The notes beneath the pieces are model-generated. The model did no database searches. It saw only the letters and a program-made list of their open reading frames with translations, and had not been told where the DNA came from. A stretch of DNA of 64,000 nucleotides from Parvibaculum sp. (GTDB lineage: Bacteria > Pseudomonadota > Alphaproteobacteria > Parvibaculales > Parvibaculaceae), in assembly GCA_030645235.1 (NCBI GenBank), contig JAUSMV010000030.1, positions 992,001-1,056,000 on the forward strand, written 5' to 3'. This document shows, piece after piece, positions 62,472-64,000 of the stretch (positions within the stretch are counted from its first letter, which is position 1; each line of letters starts with the position of its first letter). The position numbers were made by a program, and so were the translations under genes.

Positions 62472-62972
62472 ATGACCAACGACTTCCAGCTGACGCCCGA
62501 AAATATCCAGATGATGAAAGACGTGCTCATTGAGCATGTGCCGCATGCCCGCGCGCTAGGTCTCACCATACTGGACGCCAAACACGGCGAGAGCTGGCTC
62601 ACTGTGCCTTACGACAAAAAGCTCGTCGGCAATCTGGAAACAGGCGTTATTCACGGCGGCGTCATCACGGCCATGCTCGATAATGCCTGCGGCGTCGCTG
62701 TGCAACTCGCTTTGCCCGAACGCATCTCGATTGCGACGCTTGATCTGCGCATCGACTATATGAAACCAGCTACACCCGGCGAGACGCTGGTGGGCCACGC
62801 CCATTGCTACAAGGTCACGCGCAACATCGCCTTTGTGCGCGGCACGGCCTATCACACGGACCCGTTGGACCCTATCGCCACCTGCGTCGGCACATTCATG
62901 CTAGGGGCGAATCGCGCCGCGCCGATGCCTTTGGATGTCTCCGTTGATTTATTGAAAAAATTCGAGGGCTGA
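62472..62972 (+). CDS. PaaI-type hotdog thioesterase
   Basis: A 166-residue hotdog thioesterase. It has GVIHGGVITAMLDNACGVAVQL at the central helix, with intact HGG and Asp, then ATLDLRIDYMKPATPGETLVGHAHCYKVTRNIAFVRGTAYH for the strands. It is likely active on acyl-CoA or phenylacetyl-CoA-like thioesters. It starts at ATG 62472 and is followed by a second hotdog gene after only 3 nt, so the two may assemble together. It is divergent from the TetR regulator at 61426-62220. Confidence 0.86.
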   Translation: MTNDFQLTPENIQMMKDVLIEHVPHARALGLTILDAKHGESWLTVPYDKKLVGNLETGVIHGGVITAMLDNACGVAVQLALPERISIATLDLRIDYMKPATPGETLVGHAHCYKVTRNIAFVRGTAYHTDPLDPIATCVGTFMLGANRAAPMPLDVSVDLLKKFEG

Positions 62973-62975
62973 GCC

Positions 62976-63410
62976 ATGAGCGAGACACTCAAAAACCCGC
63001 CCGCCCCTGATCTCAACGCCTTTCTGGCTGCGATCCCCTATGCACAATTTCTCAATATCTCCATTGACCAAAAGGGTAATGAGATCACGACCGTTATGCG
63101 CTTTGAGCACAAGCTCATCGGCAATCCGGTTTTGCCTGCGCTTCACGGCGGGGCCATCGGCGCGTTTCTCGAAATGACGTCGATCATCCAACTGGCATTT
63201 GAAACCGGCATCACCTCTATCCCCAAGCCCATTGGTCTCACCATCGACTATCTGCGCTCCGGCAAACCGCAAGACCTCTACGGCCGCGCGCATATCACCA
63301 AGCAAGGCCGTCGCGTCGCCACTGTCCATGCCGAAGCCTGGCAGGATGACCGCGCCAAACCCGTTGCGGCGGCACATGGACATTTTCTGCTGAAGGCGGC
63401 AGAAGAATAA
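62976..63410 (+). CDS. PaaI-type hotdog thioesterase, second of pair
   Basis: A 144-residue hotdog protein. The central-helix segment is PALHGGAIGAFLEMTSIIQLAFETG, with HGG and Glu at the positions used by PaaI. GLTIDYLRSGKPQDLYGRAHITKQGRRVATVHAEAWQ forms the sheet. It starts 3 nt after the upstream thioesterase. The pair mirrors the coupled pair at 14601-15493, though sequences are only distantly similar. The substrate is unknown. Confidence 0.85.
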   Translation: MSETLKNPPAPDLNAFLAAIPYAQFLNISIDQKGNEITTVMRFEHKLIGNPVLPALHGGAIGAFLEMTSIIQLAFETGITSIPKPIGLTIDYLRSGKPQDLYGRAHITKQGRRVATVHAEAWQDDRAKPVAAAHGHFLLKAAEE

Positions 63411-63613
63411 GTTTCTCCGTGGACCGCACGAAATCATATATGGCTGCGTGCTATGCAATGCGCAATGCCATGGTACTATCGCCTTTCTCTTGAGTTAATG
63501 GTTTCTCACACCGCGCTTCGGCAATCATGATCGCTGAGCGGCTCTTGTCATCTTTTGCGTCGCGTGCAGTCTTACGCTGTAGCCTTTTTATGGGGCCGCC
63601 GCGCGCGCGTCGC

Positions 63614-63967
63614 TCAAAGATCAGTGAAGAGATCGAGTACGTCTTCGGGCGGACGACCGATGGCCGCGCGCTTGCCAAAGAAGACAACGGGACGCTCAAT
63701 CAGGATCGGGTTTGCAGCCATCGCAGCAATGAGCTTGTCTTCGCTCGCGCGCGCCAAGCCCAGCTCCCTGTAGATATCCTCGCCCTTGCGGATGAACTCG
63801 CTTGCTTTCAGATGCAGTTTTTTCAACGCGCCTTTAATCTCGTCGGCGCTGGGCGGCGTCTTCAGATACTCAATGACAATGGGTTGCAGCCCGTGTTCTT
63901 CGAGAAGCGACAGGGTCGCACGGGATTTCGTGCAACGCGGATTATGCCAGATGGTTACCGATGCCAT
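63614..63967 (-). CDS. ArsC/Spx family (YfgD-like) arsenate reductase-type protein
   Basis: A 117-residue thioredoxin-fold protein with the ArsC signature NPRCTKSRATL (Cys12) and the C-terminal LIERPVVFF, where Arg helps bind oxyanion. It is closer to YfgD-type than to plasmid arsenate reductase; no ars transporter or regulator is nearby, so arsenate reduction is uncertain. The 203 bp between it and the convergent thioesterase contain no gene I could support. Confidence 0.88.
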   Translation of the reverse strand: MASVTIWHNPRCTKSRATLSLLEEHGLQPIVIEYLKTPPSADEIKGALKKLHLKASEFIRKGEDIYRELGLARASEDKLIAAMAANPILIERPVVFFGKRAAIGRPPEDVLDLFTDL

Positions 63968-64000
63968 ACTGTCCTCACTTCACATCGACGCCAACGGCGT

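Noticed and set aside
1-64000. CRISPR arrays, tRNA or rRNA genes
   Set aside because: No regularly spaced direct repeats and no T-loop or cloverleaf patterns were seen in the intergenic regions.

Overview
The window (about 60% G+C in typical genes) reads as chromosomal DNA of an alphaproteobacterium with a large aerobic acyl-CoA metabolism, of the Parvibaculales/Micropepsales/Rhizobiales type. This placement is inferred from four things: a TauE/SafE permease followed by the alphaproteobacterial TIGR02186 protein; a Sel1-repeat/peptidoglycan-binding protein with a PodJ-like N-terminus and a CtrA-like box upstream; promoter-like elements of the TTGAC...CTATAT type; and Rhizobiales-style palindromic intergenic repeats. 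I saw no tRNA, rRNA, CRISPR array, prophage or insertion sequence.

Layout. 1-6.6 kb: the 5' part of the class I ribonucleotide reductase large subunit (minus), a divergent proline iminopeptidase and glutamine-amidotransferase pair, then an SDR and a CvrA-type cation/proton antiporter. 6.8-16.8 kb: a lipid/acyl-CoA block with two paralogous acyl-CoA dehydrogenases flanking a TetR/DUF2236 divergent pair, a solitary AT-rich gene for a SEC-C protein with a possible nuclease fold, MaoC hydratases, a thiolase, two hotdog thioesterases and a GFA protein. 16.9-23.1 kb: a styrene-oxide-isomerase-like membrane protein, a GlxA-type AraC regulator overlapping a DJ-1/PfpI protein, an HSL-type hydrolase, and three consecutive double-hotdog proteins. 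23.2-29.9 kb: acyl-CoA dehydrogenase, two alpha/beta hydrolases, an enoyl-CoA isomerase-like protein, an SDR and a large GST. 30-37 kb: an orphan histidine kinase, ArfB, a secreted unknown protein and a 1355-residue autotransporter. 37.3-44.5 kb: a complete beta-oxidation operon (MerR regulator, two acyl-CoA dehydrogenases, thiolase, FadB/FadJ fusion) with a near-palindromic operator upstream of merR. 44.6-57 kb: envelope and maintenance genes (CAP lipoprotein, Sel1/PodJ-like protein, TSUP/TIGR02186/thioesterase/CcdA run, PdeM plus Lhr-like helicase, MscS). 57-64 kb: a 2,4-dienoyl-CoA reductase-like SDR, a quinone oxidoreductase, a GDT1/TMEM165-family transporter behind a yybP-ykoY (manganese) riboswitch, an HSL hydrolase with a TetR regulator, two thioesterases and an ArsC-like protein.

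How it fits together. Acyl-CoA dehydrogenases, hydratase or isomerase, 3-hydroxyacyl-CoA dehydrogenase, thiolase, dienoyl-CoA reductase and many hotdog thioesterases together suggest turnover of diverse, perhaps branched or unsaturated, acyl chains. The 37-44 kb operon can supply a core cycle; the other units look like substrate-specific side branches with their own TetR or AraC regulators.

The most unusual items are the AT-rich SEC-C gene, the triple double-hotdog array, the SOI-like protein lacking two known active-site residues, the manganese riboswitch, and two highly structured intergenic inverted repeats.
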